The notes under the pieces are model-generated. The model saw only the letters and a list, made by a program, of their open reading frames with translations. It was not told where the DNA came from and did no database searches. From assembly GCF_019977195.1 (NCBI RefSeq), contig NZ_AP024643.1:2356001-2420000 (forward strand): a DNA stretch of 64,000 bases, in the 5' to 3' direction. Below are positions 27,009 through 36,190 of this stretch, one piece after another (position 1 is the stretch's first letter; each line of letters opens with the position of its first letter). The stretch comes from Arthrobacter sp. StoSoilA2 (GTDB lineage: Bacteria; Actinomycetota; Actinomycetes; Actinomycetales; Micrococcaceae). The position numbers and the translations under genes are program-made.

Positions 27009-28843
27009 CAACTCCGGCACACACCACTGATCCCGAGATCGTCGTCGCACCCCGCGACGGCACAAGGGTCTCCCTCTTCCGCCGAGTGCTCCGCAATCCC
27101 CTCGCCCTCGCTTCGATGGTGTTCCTCACCATTGCTGTGCTCACGGCAATGTTCGCCCAGTTCCTTGCCCCGCATGACCCCAACAACGCCGTTATCCAGA
27201 ATGTGCTCGCCCCTCCAGGCGGGGACAACCCGCTGGGGGCCGACGGTTCAGGCCGCGATGTCCTGTCCCGGTTGATTTTCGGCGCGCAGTTCAGCCTTGC
27301 CGGAGCCTTGGTCGCCTTGCTGACCGCGATGGTGATCGGCGTGACCGGCGGCCTTCTGGCTGGCTACTTTGGCAAGTGGATCGACACCGTCTGGACATGG
27401 GTCATCTCCCTGCTGATGGCGCTGCCCGCGATCATCGTACTTCTGGCGGCCCGCGCGGTCGTTGGGCCGTCCCTGTGGGTGTCCATGCTCATTTTCGGCA
27501 TCATGTTGTCCCCGGCGTTCTTCCGGCTGGTCTACGCTTCCGTCACCGCGGTACGCAACGAACTCTATGTCGACGCCGCCCGTGTATCGGGACTCAGTGA
27601 TGCCCGCATCATCACCATCCATATCCTGTCCGTCGTCCGGGCCCCCATTGTGATCCAGTCCGCCATCGTGGGCGGCATCGCCCTGGCCGTCCAGTCAGGG
27701 CTCGAATTCCTCGGCCTGGGGGACATCAACGTCCCTACATGGGGTTCAATGCTCAGCGATGGCTTCACCAACCTCTACACCGCTCCGATGCTGATCCTTT
27801 GGCCGGCCATGGCCATCGGTCTGACCCTGATCGCCCTGACTCTGCTGGCCAACAGCCTCAGGGACGAGCTTGAACGCGCCAACGCACCCCGTAAGCAGGT
27901 GCGCAAGAAGAAGGCCGCAGTTACCACGACCGACCCGAAGACCGTGGACGACATCATCCGGCACCCGGAGCCTGAAGCTTCCGAAGGAGACGTCGTCCTC
28001 GAAGTCGCCAACCTCTCTGTTGGCTACCCAGGCCCAGACGGTGGCACCAAGAGGGTCGTCCACGACGTCTCCCTCACTGTCCGCAGGGGTGAGGTCCATG
28101 GGCTCGTCGGCGAATCAGGTTCGGGCAAGACCCAGACTGCCTGGTCCATCCTCCGACTACTCCCCGAAGGCGGCAAGATCGTCGGCGGCTCCATCCACTT
28201 CCAGGGCAAAGACCTGGCGAAGCTGTCTTCACGGGACATCGAAAAAATGCGCGGGCGGAAGATCGCCTACATTCCACAGGAACCCATGTCCAACCTGGAC
28301 CCGTCCTTCACCATCGGAAGCCAACTCGTTGAGCCCATGCGCATTCAGCTTGGCATATCGGCCAAAGAGGCCAAAGAACGTGCGCTGAGCCTCCTGGCAC
28401 GAGTAGGCATCCCCAACCCCGAGCGAACGTATAACTCCTACCCTCATCAGGTCTCCGGCGGTATGGCCCAACGCGTCCTCATCGCCGGCGCCATCTCCTG
28501 TAACCCGGACCTTCTGATCGCCGACGAACCCACTACCGCCCTCGACGTCACCGTCCAGGCCGAGGTCCTGGACCTCCTCCGGGACCTCCAGTCCGAGTTC
28601 CAGATGGCAGTGGTCCTCGTCACGCATAACTTTGGTGTCGTCGCGGACCTTTGCGACCGGGTTTCCGTCATGCGGCTCGGCCGGATCGTGGAAACCGGCC
28701 CGACTGAGCCGATTTTTGACTCCCCGCGTCACCCTTACACCCAGGAGCTGCTCGGCGCCATCCTTAGCGAGGCTGAACCGCGTGGCCCGCTCGTTGGTGC
28801 TGGCGGCAGCGCCAGCCCGTCCCCGAAGGGAGCAGTTCGATGA
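27005..28843 (+). CDS. Fused ABC permease-ATPase (DppC-DppD in one chain)
   Basis: 612 residues, about the sum of a DppC (~300) and a DppD (~310). Residues 1-~295 are the permease with the EAA loop RNELYVDAARVSGLSDARI. A Lys-rich linker (KQVRKKKAA) follows. Residues ~325-600 are the ATPase: Walker A GESGSGKT, signature VSGGMAQRV, Walker B LLIADEPTTALD, and the oligopeptide-type tail RHPYTQELLGAI. Overlaps ATGA with both neighbours. The fusion fixes the pairing of this ATPase with this permease; the second ATPase is separate. Confidence 0.92.
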   Translation: MTTPAHTTDPEIVVAPRDGTRVSLFRRVLRNPLALASMVFLTIAVLTAMFAQFLAPHDPNNAVIQNVLAPPGGDNPLGADGSGRDVLSRLIFGAQFSLAGALVALLTAMVIGVTGGLLAGYFGKWIDTVWTWVISLLMALPAIIVLLAARAVVGPSLWVSMLIFGIMLSPAFFRLVYASVTAVRNELYVDAARVSGLSDARIITIHILSVVRAPIVIQSAIVGGIALAVQSGLEFLGLGDINVPTWGSMLSDGFTNLYTAPMLILWPAMAIGLTLIALTLLANSLRDELERANAPRKQVRKKKAAVTTTDPKTVDDIIRHPEPEASEGDVVLEVANLSVGYPGPDGGTKRVVHDVSLTVRRGEVHGLVGESGSGKTQTAWSILRLLPEGGKIVGGSIHFQGKDLAKLSSRDIEKMRGRKIAYIPQEPMSNLDPSFTIGSQLVEPMRIQLGISAKEAKERALSLLARVGIPNPERTYNSYPHQVSGGMAQRVLIAGAISCNPDLLIADEPTTALDVTVQAEVLDLLRDLQSEFQMAVVLVTHNFGVVADLCDRVSVMRLGRIVETGPTEPIFDSPRHPYTQELLGAILSEAEPRGPLVGAGGSASPSPKGAVR

Positions 28844-29676
28844 GCGAGTTGTTGCTTGATATCCAGAATGTCACCGTCGAGTACCCCGGCCATGGTCTCC
28901 GTGGCAAACCCTTCCGGGCCCTGCACAGTGTCTCCGTTGATGTTCAAAAAGGCGAGTGCGTAGGCCTGGTAGGTGAATCCGGGTCAGGCAAAACCACGCT
29001 GGGCAGAGCTGTCCTCGGCCTGGCGCCGGTCACCGAAGGAAAAGTGCTGTTCCGCGGAGAAGACATCGCGCATGCCGACCGTGCCGACCGCCGGCGGCTG
29101 GCCAGCGACATCCAGGTGGTCTTCCAGGACCCCTACACCTCCCTGAACCCGTCGCTGACAGTCGAGCAGATCCTGTCCGAACCCCTCGACGTACGTAAGG
29201 TCCCCAAGGCCGAATCTTCCAAGCGAATCAAGGACCTCTTCGATATGGTCCGCCTCCCGGCCGACGCGGGAAGCCGTCTTCCCCGGGAGTTCTCCGGCGG
29301 TCAGCGGCAACGCATCGCCATTGCACGCGCCCTTGCACTCAAACCAGCCCTGATCGTCTGCGACGAGCCGGTATCAGCCCTTGACCTTTCAACCCAGGCC
29401 CGGGTCCTGGAACTATTCAAAGACATTCAGGAGCAGACCCAGGTCGCCTACCTCTTTGTCTCCCATGATCTTGAGGTCGTGCGACACATCAGTCACCGCG
29501 TTGCAGTGATGTACCGAGGGGAAATCGTCGAATTCGGCGACGGAGACCAGGTCACGAGCCGACCCCGGCACTCCTATACCCAACGCTTGTTCTTCGCCGC
29601 CCCGGTGGCAAACCCCAAGGCCCAGGCACGTCGCCGCGAAGAACGCCGACAGCTGCTCGCCGCCCAGAACGCATAG
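28840..29676 (+). CDS. ABC transporter ATP-binding protein, DppF-like
   Basis: 278 residues: Walker A GESGSGKTTLG, Q-loop QVVFQDPYTSLNPSLT, signature FSGGQRQRIAIARAL, Walker B LIVCDEPVSALD, H-loop VSHDLEVVRHI and the tail RHSYTQRLFFAAPVANP. It pairs with the ATPase half of the preceding fusion. It overlaps that gene by four bases (ATGA). The operon continues with a short relic and the sulfatase at 29931. Confidence 0.93.
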   Translation: MSELLLDIQNVTVEYPGHGLRGKPFRALHSVSVDVQKGECVGLVGESGSGKTTLGRAVLGLAPVTEGKVLFRGEDIAHADRADRRRLASDIQVVFQDPYTSLNPSLTVEQILSEPLDVRKVPKAESSKRIKDLFDMVRLPADAGSRLPREFSGGQRQRIAIARALALKPALIVCDEPVSALDLSTQARVLELFKDIQEQTQVAYLFVSHDLEVVRHISHRVAVMYRGEIVEFGDGDQVTSRPRHSYTQRLFFAAPVANPKAQARRREERRQLLAAQNA

Positions 29677-29682
29677 GAAGCG

Positions 29683-29934
29683 GTGCAGACAACCAACACC
29701 ATGAGCCCAGAAGCTAACAAAGGCAACAGCGTGACAAGCATCTCCCTGATCACGGCCGACGACATGAACGGCAGCACCACTAACCTCGCGGTAAACCCTG
29801 ACATGGCACCGGTCCGCGCCCGAAAAGGGAACAGCCTGTCCCGTTGGATGACCGGCACCGGCGATCCGATGACCAGCCAATTTCGTTCAGGAATCGGGCA
29901 GGCAACTGATTTCACTGGGGCGCCCACCGCATGA
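29683..29934 (+). pseudogene. Short frame resembling a sulfatase N-terminal relic
   Basis: 83 codons between the DppF-like gene and the sulfatase, ending in a four-base ATGA overlap with the latter. The middle reads VTSISLITADDMNGSTTNLA; LITADDMN followed by a small-residue turn is the usual opening of heparan-N-sulfatase-like enzymes. The rest matches nothing in such enzymes and has no C-x-P-x-R motif. It may be an internally deleted sulfatase copy whose frame now serves translational coupling, or a small unrelated protein. No clear Shine-Dalgarno precedes ATG 29683 or 29701; a GTG start before TSISLI is also possible. Confidence 0.4.
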
Positions 29935-31631
29935 ACAAGCCCAACATAGTTTGGATTTCCACGCATGACATCAACCCTGATCTCGGCAGCTACCGGGGCA
30001 TCTGGCCAGGTGCCGAATATGCGCTGACGCCTAATCTGGACCGCTTGGCCGCAGAGGGCGCCCGTTTCGACCGGGCGTTCGCCTCTGCACCGGTTTGCTC
30101 GCCTGCCCGATCGGCAATCATGACCGGCTGTTTTCCCAATGCAATTGGCACGATGCACATGCGAACGAAGGCCGTCCCCCCGGCCGAAGTGAGGCTGTTG
30201 CCGCAATATTTTCGCGAAGCGGGCTACTACTGCACCAACAACTACTTCACCGACTTCCAGGTGGACGTACCGCCGGTCGTTTTCGACGACTGCAGCCCAA
30301 CGGCTCATTGGCGCAACAGACCGGACAAGGACGCGCCGTTTTTCGCAGCCTTTCATGGAATGACCACCCATGAGTCACAGATATATCTCGATGAGGAGTC
30401 CTTCCAACGCGCCACCACGCATGTAGCGCCGCAGGATCGGCACGACATGGCAGCCGCGCCGCTGCCGCCCTACTACCCGGATACCGAAATCTTCCGCAAA
30501 GCGTGGGCACGGTACGCGGACCTCATTACCGAAATGGACCACTGGGTCGGCGATATCCTCAACCAACTGGAGGAAGACGGGCTTGCCGACAACACCATCG
30601 TGGTTTTCTGGAGCGACCACGGCAGGGGAATGCCCCGCGCCAAGCGTTGGGCGACGGAAGCCGGCCTGCGGGTACCCCTTCTCCTGCGCTGGCCAGGTGT
30701 CATTGACCCCGGGACAGTCAGGACTGACCTTGTCCACACCATGGATCTTGCTCCTACAATGCTTGCCGTCAGCGGGCTGGGCATTCCTGCCCACATGCAC
30801 GGAAAACCGCTCATGGAACGGGACGGCACTTTCATCAGCCACCCCAACGCCTACATCTATGGCGGCCGGGACCGCATGGACGAGTCGGAGGACACGACCC
30901 GGACCGTCCGCGACGAGCGGTACCGCTATGTCAGGAACTTCCATCCGGACCGTTCGCCCATGCCGCACATCGACTACCCCGACCACACAGCCACTTGGGC
31001 AGAGCTCAGGCGGTTAAGGGGGGAGGAAGCCAGGCAACTGGCATGCGGTGAACTGCCCAGCCTTCTGAGCGAGCTTCAACGGCGCCTCGTCGCAGCTTCA
31101 AAGCCCGAAGAGGAACTCTACGACCTTGAGCAGGACCCCCACGAAACGTGCAACCTCGTGCAAGACCCTGAAAGTGCCGAAGCTCTGGCGACGTTGCGTC
31201 GCGTCCTTCAAACATGGCAGGACCGTATCGAAGACATGGGCATGCTGCCGGAACGACAGTTGATGGAGACATGGCGCCCTAACGGCCAGGCGCCGGTGAC
31301 CGCTACTCCAACCGTCTCGCTGACCGCCGAAGGGGCCACAGCTGACTGCGAGACACCAGGCGCGTCAATTGGATGGACGGCCCTCCCGTGGCAACCGCAA
31401 GAGCCGAGGAAACTCATGGACCGGGTAACTGGCAGTCCCGGGGAAGACGGACGTATCTGGAACCTCTACACAGGCCCCGTACGCGTCAGTGGGGCCACTT
31501 CATTGCGCTTCAAAGCCTGGCGTCTCGGCTTCACGCCAAGCCAAGAAGCACGGCTGGAAGCCCCACTGCCCGGACGTGCCCCGCATTCCTACGAGGGCCA
31601 CCTCCAAGAAAGCAAAGAACTGCCCCTTTGA
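29931..31631 (+). CDS. Type I sulfatase (sulfamidase-like) with C-terminal beta module
   Basis: 566 residues. Opening PNIVWISTHDINPDLGSY, TPNLDRLAAEGARFDRAF, then the modification motif CSPARSAIMTG with Cys56 in C-x-P-x-R form, and VVFWSDHGRGMPRAKRWA at the second metal site. This pattern is closest to heparan-N-sulfatase-like bacterial enzymes. Residues ~470-560 are an added beta-sandwich of the kind seen at the end of some hexosaminidases and sulfatases (ATADCETPGASIGWTALPW). No signal peptide, so cytoplasmic. It follows the ABC importer genes, consistent with desulfation after uptake. Confidence 0.92.
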   Translation: MNKPNIVWISTHDINPDLGSYRGIWPGAEYALTPNLDRLAAEGARFDRAFASAPVCSPARSAIMTGCFPNAIGTMHMRTKAVPPAEVRLLPQYFREAGYYCTNNYFTDFQVDVPPVVFDDCSPTAHWRNRPDKDAPFFAAFHGMTTHESQIYLDEESFQRATTHVAPQDRHDMAAAPLPPYYPDTEIFRKAWARYADLITEMDHWVGDILNQLEEDGLADNTIVVFWSDHGRGMPRAKRWATEAGLRVPLLLRWPGVIDPGTVRTDLVHTMDLAPTMLAVSGLGIPAHMHGKPLMERDGTFISHPNAYIYGGRDRMDESEDTTRTVRDERYRYVRNFHPDRSPMPHIDYPDHTATWAELRRLRGEEARQLACGELPSLLSELQRRLVAASKPEEELYDLEQDPHETCNLVQDPESAEALATLRRVLQTWQDRIEDMGMLPERQLMETWRPNGQAPVTATPTVSLTAEGATADCETPGASIGWTALPWQPQEPRKLMDRVTGSPGEDGRIWNLYTGPVRVSGATSLRFKAWRLGFTPSQEARLEAPLPGRAPHSYEGHLQESKELPL

Positions 31632-31667
31632 GGCGCCAAACAACAACGTGCAGCGAAAGAAGGAATC

Positions 31668-34136
31668 ATGGAAACCCTCACCGTAGACCAACGCATGGAA
31701 GCACTGCTCAACGAACTGAGCTTGGAGGAAAAGATCCAGCTCCTGACGGGCCGGGATTTTTGGACGACATGGCCGATGGAGAAAATCGGCCTGCGCCGGA
31801 TCCTGGTTTCGGATGGTCCGACGGGTGTGCGGGGTGAGGCGTGGGATGAGCGGCAGCCGTCGGTGAATTTCCCGTCCGCGACGGCCATCAGCTCCACCTG
31901 GGACCCTGCCATGGCTGACCGTCTAGGTGCCGCCTCGGCGGTGGAGGCACGGCGCAAGGGCGTCGACGTCGTTCTTGGCCCGACGATCAATCTGCACCGT
32001 TCCCCGCTGGGCGGCCGGCACTTCGAGGCTTTCAGTGAGGACCCTGTCCTGACGGCTGAGCTTGCCGCGGCGTATGTGAACGGCGTACAGCGCAACGGCG
32101 TCGGCGCCACACCGAAGCACTACGTAGCCAACGACTCCGAAACCGACCGGTTCACCGTTGACGTGCAGGTGGACGAGCGGCCGCTGCGCGAGCTGTACCT
32201 GCTGGCGTTCGAGAAAGCCGTCGTTGAATCCCGTGCGTGGCTGGTGATGAGCGCGTACAACTCCATCAACGGCACCACCGCCACCGAAAACGACCTGCTG
32301 GAGACCCCGCTGAACAGCGAGTGGGGCTTCGACGGGGTGGTGATCAGTGACTGGACCGCGGTCCGCAGCGTTGATGCCGCGAAGGCTTCCCAGGACCTGG
32401 TCATGCCGGGACCGGATGGGCCGTGGGGTGGGGCGCTCGTTGCCGCAGTCCAGGCAGGGGAGATCCCGGAAGCAAGCATTGACCGGAAGGTGCTGCGGAT
32501 CCTACAGCTCGCCGCGAGGGTCGGCGCGCTGGAAGGGTTCGAACCCGTTCAGGCAGAACCCGTGGACAAGGAAGACCTTGTCGCCTTCACCCGGGAAGCC
32601 TCGGCCGCCGGCACGGTGATGGTGAAGAACGACGGCGTGCTGCCGCTGGATCGTGCCGCGACGGGCCCTCTGGCGGTGATCGGGCACAATGCCAAGCACT
32701 CCAGGACCCAGGGCGGCGGCTCGGCCACGGTCCTTCCGGAGAAGGTCGTCTCACCGCTGGACGGCATCCGGGCCGCCTTCGGAAGTGACAATATCACCTA
32801 CAGCATCGGCGCCATCGTGCAGGAAGGGGTCGCCGAGCTGCCCTTGGACCAGCTGACCAACCCCGTCACCGGCGAACCCGGCCTGCGGGTGACCTTCCTC
32901 GACGGCGCAGGGGCTGAGCTGTTCGCCGAAGACCGCCGTTCAACGGCCCTGGTCTGGTTCGGCGGTGACGCGCCGGTCCGGGATTCCTCCACTGTGCGGC
33001 TGCACACCATCTACACCCCGGACGAAACCGGCACTGTCCGACTGGGCGCCGCGACCGTGGGTAAGACACGCCTCTACGTTAACGACGTTCTTGTCCACGA
33101 GGGGAACATTGAGGTGGAGGGAAAGGACATTGCCGAATCCTTCCTCGCCCCACCCTCCTCAACCACCGAAATCGCGGTGGAAGCCGGTGTTCCCCTGGAC
33201 GTCCGCGTCGACCTGGACACCGCGGAACGTTCCGGGCCTCTAGACAATGCCCTCAGCGTCACCCTCGGCACCGAGCCCGCCGACGCGGACCCTGAAATGC
33301 TGATCACTGAAGCAGCCAAGGCCGCCCGGAAAGCCGACGTCGCCGTCGTCGTCGTCGGGACCAATGCCCGGGTGGAATCCGAAGGTTATGACCGCACCAC
33401 CTTGGACCTGCCCGGCCTGCAGGACCGGCTGGTCCACGCCGTCGCCGCCGCGAACCCCCGTACGATTGTCATCGTCAACGCAGGGTCCCCGGTCATTATG
33501 CCGTGGCGGCACGAGGTCGCCGCTATCCTGATCGGCTACTTCGGCGGCCAGGAATTCGGCAACGCCCTCACCGACATCCTCACCGGCGCCGTCGAACCAG
33601 GCGGGCGCTTGCCCACCACCTGGCCTGCCACCCAAGGCAGCGTCCCGGTCCTTAACACCACACCCGACGCCGACGGGAAGCTCCGGTACGACGAAGGCAT
33701 CCACATCGGCTACCGCGCCTGGCTTAAGACCGGGGCTACTCCAGCCTACGAATTCGGCTACGGCCTCGGCTACACCACTTGGACCCTGGACACCGTCGAC
33801 GGACCCGACGGCCCCCTCACTCCGGGCGAGGCCATCCCGGTCAGCGTCACCCTCACCAACAAAGGCGAACGGAGCGGCAAGCAGGTGGTCCAGGTCTACG
33901 CCGAAAAGAAGGACTCCGCCGTCGAGCGCCCGGTCCGCTGGCTCATTGCCTCCACACCCGTCTGGGCCCAACCCGGCGAAACTGTAACCGCGACTCTGGA
34001 GGTCCCCACCCGTCTGCTGGCGTACTGGAACAACGGATGGACTTACGAACCCGGCGAATACACCCTCAGGATCGGCACCTCCGTCTCAGAGCTTCCAATC
34101 ACCAGGGTTGTTCGGCTCACCCAGCCAGAGCACTGA
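31668..34136 (+). CDS. GH3 beta-glycosidase with inserted PA14-like domain
   Basis: 822 residues. (beta/alpha)8 domain: LVSDGPTGVRGEAWD (47-60), LHRSPLGGRHFEAFSEDP, KHYVANDSE (Lys150-His151), and the nucleophile Asp228 in GVVISDWTAVRS. The second GH3 domain starts near 305 and is interrupted at ~395-530 by a PA14-like beta domain. A fibronectin-III-like domain ends the chain (~720-822). No signal peptide, so cytoplasmic. It likely removes a non-reducing beta-linked sugar from imported, desulfated oligosaccharides. AAGGA lies before the ATG. The gap to the upstream sulfatase is 36 bases, so they share a transcript. Confidence 0.93.
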   Translation: METLTVDQRMEALLNELSLEEKIQLLTGRDFWTTWPMEKIGLRRILVSDGPTGVRGEAWDERQPSVNFPSATAISSTWDPAMADRLGAASAVEARRKGVDVVLGPTINLHRSPLGGRHFEAFSEDPVLTAELAAAYVNGVQRNGVGATPKHYVANDSETDRFTVDVQVDERPLRELYLLAFEKAVVESRAWLVMSAYNSINGTTATENDLLETPLNSEWGFDGVVISDWTAVRSVDAAKASQDLVMPGPDGPWGGALVAAVQAGEIPEASIDRKVLRILQLAARVGALEGFEPVQAEPVDKEDLVAFTREASAAGTVMVKNDGVLPLDRAATGPLAVIGHNAKHSRTQGGGSATVLPEKVVSPLDGIRAAFGSDNITYSIGAIVQEGVAELPLDQLTNPVTGEPGLRVTFLDGAGAELFAEDRRSTALVWFGGDAPVRDSSTVRLHTIYTPDETGTVRLGAATVGKTRLYVNDVLVHEGNIEVEGKDIAESFLAPPSSTTEIAVEAGVPLDVRVDLDTAERSGPLDNALSVTLGTEPADADPEMLITEAAKAARKADVAVVVVGTNARVESEGYDRTTLDLPGLQDRLVHAVAAANPRTIVIVNAGSPVIMPWRHEVAAILIGYFGGQEFGNALTDILTGAVEPGGRLPTTWPATQGSVPVLNTTPDADGKLRYDEGIHIGYRAWLKTGATPAYEFGYGLGYTTWTLDTVDGPDGPLTPGEAIPVSVTLTNKGERSGKQVVQVYAEKKDSAVERPVRWLIASTPVWAQPGETVTATLEVPTRLLAYWNNGWTYEPGEYTLRIGTSVSELPITRVVRLTQPEH

Positions 34137-34184
34137 TAAGCGACAGCCCCCAGGATCAGCACCAAACGTACGAAAGGAAGAACG

Positions 34185-35693
34185 ATGTCGAGGACGAACA
34201 TCATCTTCATCATGTCCGATGACCACGCCGCCCACGCCATTTCGGCATACGGCAGCCGGGTGAACCAAACGCCGCACCTTGACCGCATCGCCCAAGGAGG
34301 CATGCGCATGGATGCCGTCTTCTGCACCAACTCGATCTGCAGTCCCTCCCGGGCGTCTATCCTCACAGGGACCTACAGCCATATCAACGGCGTATCCTCC
34401 ATCTGGACCGAGATGGACTACCGGGTACCCACATTCGTGGACGTACTCCACGAACAGGGCTACAAGACTGCCCTTTTCGGGAAATGGCACTTGGGTGAGC
34501 ACGGGAAGTCCTTGCCGCGCGGATTCGATGCCTGGAAGATCTTTCCTGGACAGGGTGACTACCTCAATCCGGAGATGATCGACGAGACGGGCAGCGCGAC
34601 CGTTCCCGGCTATGCGACGAACATCGTCACCGACCTCTCCATCAATTGGCTGGATGGACTCACGGGGGAGGAGCCTTTCTGCATGCTCGTCCACCACAAA
34701 GCACCGCACCGCCCCTGGATCCCCGACGAGAAACACAAGCACCTCTACGCTGACGGGAAGATCCCGGGGCCCGAAACATTCTTTGATGACTACGCCACCC
34801 GCAGCCAAGCTGTACGGAACGTCCACATGACCATTGCCGACGACATGGGTGCCGAGGACCTCAAGTCTGAGGTCCCGGAGGAACTCCGCGGACCTGAGAA
34901 CAGGGAAGCGCGCATGCGGTGGAAGTACCAGATCTACATGCGCGACTACCTGCAGTGCATCCAATCCATCGACGACAACGTCGGTCGGCTTCTCGATTAC
35001 CTCGATGAGCGCGGACTGTCCGAGAACACCCTCGTCGTCTACACATCCGATCAGGGCTTCTTCCTCGGTGACCACGGCTGGTTCGACAAGCGGCTGATGT
35101 TTGACCAGTCCCTGCAGATGCCGATGCTGATGAAATGGCCCGCCGAAATCTCTGCCGGCAGCCGTTGCGAGGCAATCATCACCAACGTCGATTTCGCCGC
35201 CACCTTTTTGGACATCGCCGGAATCAAGGCAGACGAGGCACTTCCCACATCGCAGGGCAGGAGCTTCCGGCCTCTCCTGCGGGGTGAGGAGATCGACGAT
35301 TGGCCCGACGCGGCGTATTACCGGTACTGGGAGCACGACGATCCTATTCACTCAGCACCAGGCCACTACGGCATCCGGACCTCCGATTACAAGCTGATCC
35401 ACTACTACAACGCCGGGCTGGACGTCCCCGGGGCCTCTGATCGTGTCTTTGAGGCTGAATGGGAACTGTACGACCTCAGAAGCGACCCCACCGAAGTCCG
35501 TAATGTAGCCGATGACCCCAGCTACCGCTCCGTCAGAGCCGAGCTCGAACAGAAACTAGCCGGGTACCAGCATCATTACCGGGACGAACCCTACGTGGGT
35601 CCGGGCACACCTCACCCGGAATGGGGACCGCACGATGCAGACACCCTGGAACGAGTCGAAACATATGTCCAGGCTCTTCGGGCATCCAGCTAG
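34185..35693 (+). CDS. Type I sulfatase
   Basis: 502 residues. Opening TNIIFIMSDDHAAHAISAYG, TPHLDRIAQGGMRMDAVF, modification motif CSPSRASILTG with Cys52, FGKWHLGEHG with the usual His, and VVYTSDQGFFLGDHGWFDKR at the second metal site. This is the commonest carbohydrate-sulfatase class (S1 family, arylsulfatase A-like). No signal peptide. GAAAGGAAG lies before the ATG. It ends the plus-strand sulfated-glycan operon, 48 bases after the GH3 gene. Confidence 0.94.
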   Translation: MSRTNIIFIMSDDHAAHAISAYGSRVNQTPHLDRIAQGGMRMDAVFCTNSICSPSRASILTGTYSHINGVSSIWTEMDYRVPTFVDVLHEQGYKTALFGKWHLGEHGKSLPRGFDAWKIFPGQGDYLNPEMIDETGSATVPGYATNIVTDLSINWLDGLTGEEPFCMLVHHKAPHRPWIPDEKHKHLYADGKIPGPETFFDDYATRSQAVRNVHMTIADDMGAEDLKSEVPEELRGPENREARMRWKYQIYMRDYLQCIQSIDDNVGRLLDYLDERGLSENTLVVYTSDQGFFLGDHGWFDKRLMFDQSLQMPMLMKWPAEISAGSRCEAIITNVDFAATFLDIAGIKADEALPTSQGRSFRPLLRGEEIDDWPDAAYYRYWEHDDPIHSAPGHYGIRTSDYKLIHYYNAGLDVPGASDRVFEAEWELYDLRSDPTEVRNVADDPSYRSVRAELEQKLAGYQHHYRDEPYVGPGTPHPEWGPHDADTLERVETYVQALRASS

Positions 35694-35745
35694 GACGCGA
35701 TAGGTGGCGGGCTGTCCAGCACAAGCCGGGCAGCCCCGTACCGTT

Positions 35746-35801
35746 GCAGCTCCGCTTGTCGCGCGGCACCTCTGGTTGTCGCACCGCACCTCTGGTTGTC
35801 G
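35746..35801. repeat. Three 16-nt units with a 20-nt period
   Basis: GCACCTCTGGTTGTCG occurs at 35766-35781 and 35786-35801, and a diverged form at 35746-35761. The exact 20-base period just before a small gene could be a tandem duplication or an array of binding sites. Confidence 0.5.
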
Positions 35802-35838
35802 TAATGGCCCGGATCACGCGTCAACGTTAGGAACACCC

Positions 35839-36018
35839 ATGACCATGAGCAAGCGGCCCGCTGCCGCTCCCGCAGACACGCCCGCCGTCACTGTGCTGAG
35901 TGCCCTGCGCTGGGCCGCCGTCATCCTCGCATACGGCCGGCGGGAGCGGGCCCGCAGATTCCTTGCGCTGGTCCGCCCACGGGAACGGGACCTGCACGAC
36001 GGGAACACCAGGCCCTGA
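35839..36018 (+). CDS. Small basic hypothetical protein
   Basis: 59 residues: MTMSKRPAAAPADTPA, one hydrophobic helix VTVLSALRWAAVILAYG and a very basic tail (RRERARRFLALVRPRERD). TAGGA seven bases before the ATG supports this start. I know no family. The stop codon lies inside the first unit of a 28-base tandem repeat. It could be a small membrane-associated protein or the remnant of a larger one. Confidence 0.45.
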   Translation: MTMSKRPAAAPADTPAVTVLSALRWAAVILAYGRRERARRFLALVRPRERDLHDGNTRP

Positions 36019-36053
36019 GAGCCCCTCCGGGGACACCAGGCCCTGAGAGCCCC
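36005..36053. repeat. Two 21-nt direct repeats, 28-nt period
   Basis: ACACCAGGCCCTGAGAGCCCC occurs at 36005-36025 and 36033-36053 without mismatch. The first copy includes the stop codon of the small gene at 35839-36018. Confidence 0.6.
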
Positions 36054-36175
36054 GGAACGACCCGGTGCAAGGAAGCGCCCGGGTTTACGGCAAGACTCAA
36101 AGAGGCTGGCGTCAGTACACCAAGCCCGGAGATATCCGTGCGCTCTGCACCTCTGGACCTGTCGTCAATATTGGA

Positions 36176-36190
36176 GTTAACATGATTAAC
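36176..36190. promoter_or_regulatory. Inverted repeat over the tetR start, candidate operator
   Basis: GTTAA-CATGA-TTAAC is a perfect 5-bp-arm dyad that overlaps the start codon at 36182. TTAACATGA also repeats directly (36177-36185, 36186-36194). The AT-rich block stands out from its surroundings and suits autorepression by the TetR protein. Confidence 0.4.
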
